Shown in pieces: positions 15,012 to 16,104 of a stretch of 16,104 nt of DNA (position 1 is its first letter; every line of letters begins with the position of its first letter). Source of the stretch: an uncultured Arcobacter sp. (lineage in GTDB: Bacteria > Campylobacterota > Campylobacteria > Campylobacterales > Arcobacteraceae). The stretch covers positions 1-16,104 of the forward strand of contig CAJXWI010000008.1 of the NCBI GenBank assembly GCA_913062735.1, given 5' to 3'. The notes beneath the pieces are model-generated. The model made no database searches. It was not told the origin of the DNA and was given only the letters and a program-made list of their open reading frames with translations. The position numbers and the translations under genes are program-made.

Positions 15012-15259
15012 AAGCCTTAAAAGAACTTAACTATATAAATTATCTTGATGAAAAAGAAAAAGCTGCGCATTTAAAGAAGTGGTGTGAAGAATACCTAATA
15101 GATCAAAGTATAAAAGATTTTGATTTGGAATTGGGTGATTTTGAACAATTAGCTGAACTTTTTTTTAGAAATATACATTTTCTAAAAGATTATAAAGAGC
15201 AAATACGTTTAGAACTTATTGAAAATAAAAAACTAAAAAAGTTTATGTTAAACTCTTAA
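14987..15259 (+). CDS. Small helical protein after fliS, FliT-position
   Basis: This is a 90-residue, charged, mainly helical protein (LKALKELNYINYLDEKEKAAHL ... LAELFFRNIHFLKDYKEQIRLEL). I cannot assign a family from sequence. Small helical proteins encoded straight after fliS are often FliT-type chaperones for FliD, and fliD is two genes upstream, so that is the leading guess. The start at 14987 lies within the fliS frame-shifted end and has no good Shine-Dalgarno sequence, so translation is probably coupled to fliS. The last 17 bp overlap the 3' end of tilS on the other strand. No in-frame ATG offers a clearly better start. Confidence 0.65.
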   Translation: MERRNRSLKALKELNYINYLDEKEKAAHLKKWCEEYLIDQSIKDFDLELGDFEQLAELFFRNIHFLKDYKEQIRLELIENKKLKKFMLNS

Positions 15260-16104
15260 TGATATTTTCTAAGGAAATATTTTCCTTGTATAGATAAGCT
15301 CTAATATTTGAGGGTATTTTTAAGACCCTACATTTTTCTTTAAATTCCTTTGGCATACTTTGCTTTATTTCTTTTGCAATAAAAATATAGTTTTCTTCAA
15401 TTGAAATAGAAAAAACATGTGAAATAACTAAGTTTTTCTGTTTTAATATCTCATCTCTTTGTTTTTTACTTAATAACAAACCTCTTTTTTTTAAACTGGA
15501 ATCAATTATTCGAATATTTAGATTATCATCGTTTAGATTTTTAAATATTTCTAAGTCTTTTTCTTTAAATAAAGCATGTTTATTAATTTTTAAAGAGGAC
15601 AGATCTTTATGTAAATACGAAAAACTTTGTTTCACGCCTTTTTCATATTTATTTAAAAATGAAGTAGAAAACTCATGTCTCATTTGATTTCTTCTGTACT
15701 TAGAACTTAGATTACTTTGGTCAATAAAGTATTTAATAGAATTTTTATTCAGATATTCAAGTAAGGATTTTTTAGAGAGATTTAAAAGTGGACGTGTTAA
15801 ATAATAGTTTTCTTTTTTTTCATTTTCATTTATACCTAAGATTTCTAATAAACCAGCACCTTTACTTAATTGCATTAAGAACCACTCCAGTTTGTCATCT
15901 AACTGATGCGCAGTAAATAAACGCGTATATGAATATTGGCTAATTAGTTCTTCAAAAAAAGAGTATCTTATATTTCTTGCTTCTTGTTCAAAGTTTGAAG
16001 TATTATCTAAAAAAACATTTTTTACAAAACATTTTTTATTATACTTTTTAGCAAGTTCTTGCGCATAAAGAACTTCTTCTTTACTTTGCTCTCGTAAATT
16101 GTAA
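15243..16104 (-). CDS. tilS: tRNA(Ile)-lysidine synthetase TilS, C-terminal part (N-terminus beyond window)
   Basis: TilS attaches lysine to C34 of the AUA-reading tRNA-Ile, changing both codon and amino-acid specificity, and is essential in most bacteria. The reading frame continues upstream of the internal Met at 15875 to the window edge (first full codon at 16101-16103), so about 286 residues are visible. The ATP-pyrophosphatase SGGxDS loop lies outside. Seen are YNLREQSKEEVLYAQELA, then NFEQEARNIRYSFFEEL, the family block TAHQLDDKLEWFLMQLSKGAGL, PLLNLSKKSLLEYL, and FIDQSNLSSKYRRNQMRHE, all in the family order. The 3' end overlaps the convergent flagellar operon by 17 bp. Confidence 0.93.
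   Translation of the reverse strand, partial: YNLREQSKEEVLYAQELAKKYNKKCFVKNVFLDNTSNFEQEARNIRYSFFEELISQYSYTRLFTAHQLDDKLEWFLMQLSKGAGLLEILGINENEKKENYYLTRPLLNLSKKSLLEYLNKNSIKYFIDQSNLSSKYRRNQMRHEFSTSFLNKYEKGVKQSFSYLHKDLSSLKINKHALFKEKDLEIFKNLNDDNLNIRIIDSSLKKRGLLLSKKQRDEILKQKNLVISHVFSISIEENYIFIAKEIKQSMPKEFKEKCRVLKIPSNIRAYLYKENISLENIIKSLT
15311..15340 (+). terminator. Candidate terminator of the flagellar operon inside tilS
   Basis: AGGGT (15311-15315) and ACCCT (15325-15329) can pair around a 9-nt loop, followed by ACATTTTTCTT, about 50 bp after the last flagellar stop codon. A separate stem, AAGGAAA/TTTCCTT (15271-15287), lies nearer but lacks a U tract. The stem is short; without it, transcripts would run antisense into tilS. 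Weak call. Confidence 0.3.

Noticed and set aside
15271..15287. AAGGAAA-TAT-TTTCCTT hairpin as terminator of the flagellar operon
   Set aside because: It has a good small stem but is followed by GTATAG with no U tract, so it is unlikely to terminate by itself.

Overview
The window looks like a chromosomal segment of an Arcobacter-type member of the Campylobacterota (Epsilonproteobacteria). The assignment rests on very AT-rich DNA, frequent TTG starts, AT-rich sigma70-like -10 boxes without strong -35 boxes, and an epsilon-style flagellar locus in which a highly acidic protein gene, a FliJ-like gene and a MotE-like gene sit among core flagellar genes. No rRNA, tRNA, CRISPR array, insertion sequence or phage gene is visible.

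Region 1 (1-4930) is a nitrogen module. The left edge holds the first 71 codons of an unrecognised reverse-strand gene. Two tandem ammonium-transporter/PII pairs follow: amt1-glnK1 and amt2-glnK2. The second PII gene overlaps pyrC (dihydroorotase) by one base. Both amt genes are preceded by the same gapless promoter layout: a 19-bp near-palindrome (16 of 19 bases shared), 5 bp, a TTG -35-like box, 19 bp, TATACT, then 29 bp to the ATG. This points to one shared, undescribed regulator. glnK1 also has a leader with two mutually exclusive hairpins, one covering its Shine-Dalgarno sequence. pyrC ends in a strong terminator that lies partly inside the 3' end of the convergent fliM.

Region 2 (4900-15259) is a flagellar island with two divergent operons. 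The leftward one is flgI (P-ring) then fliM (switch). The rightward one is: highly acidic protein, fliQ, FliJ-like protein, MotE-like protein, fliL, an unrecognised single-pass membrane protein, flgH (L-ring lipoprotein), flgK, fliD, fliS and a small FliT-position protein. Genes up to flgH overlap or lie within 9 bp of each other. The late axial genes flgK, fliD and fliS have stronger Shine-Dalgarno sequences, and fliS probably has its own promoter. The two operons share an 88-bp intergenic region with a 14-bp palindrome between opposed -10 boxes.

Region 3 (15243-16104) is the C-terminal part of tilS (tRNA-Ile lysidine synthetase) on the reverse strand. It runs off the right edge and overlaps the last flagellar gene tail-to-tail by 17 bp.

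No wholly new multi-gene system is evident. The most promising novelties are the shared amt operator, the glnK1 leader switch, a roughly 100-bp interrupted palindrome between amt2 and glnK2, and the uncharacterised proteins in the flagellar operon.
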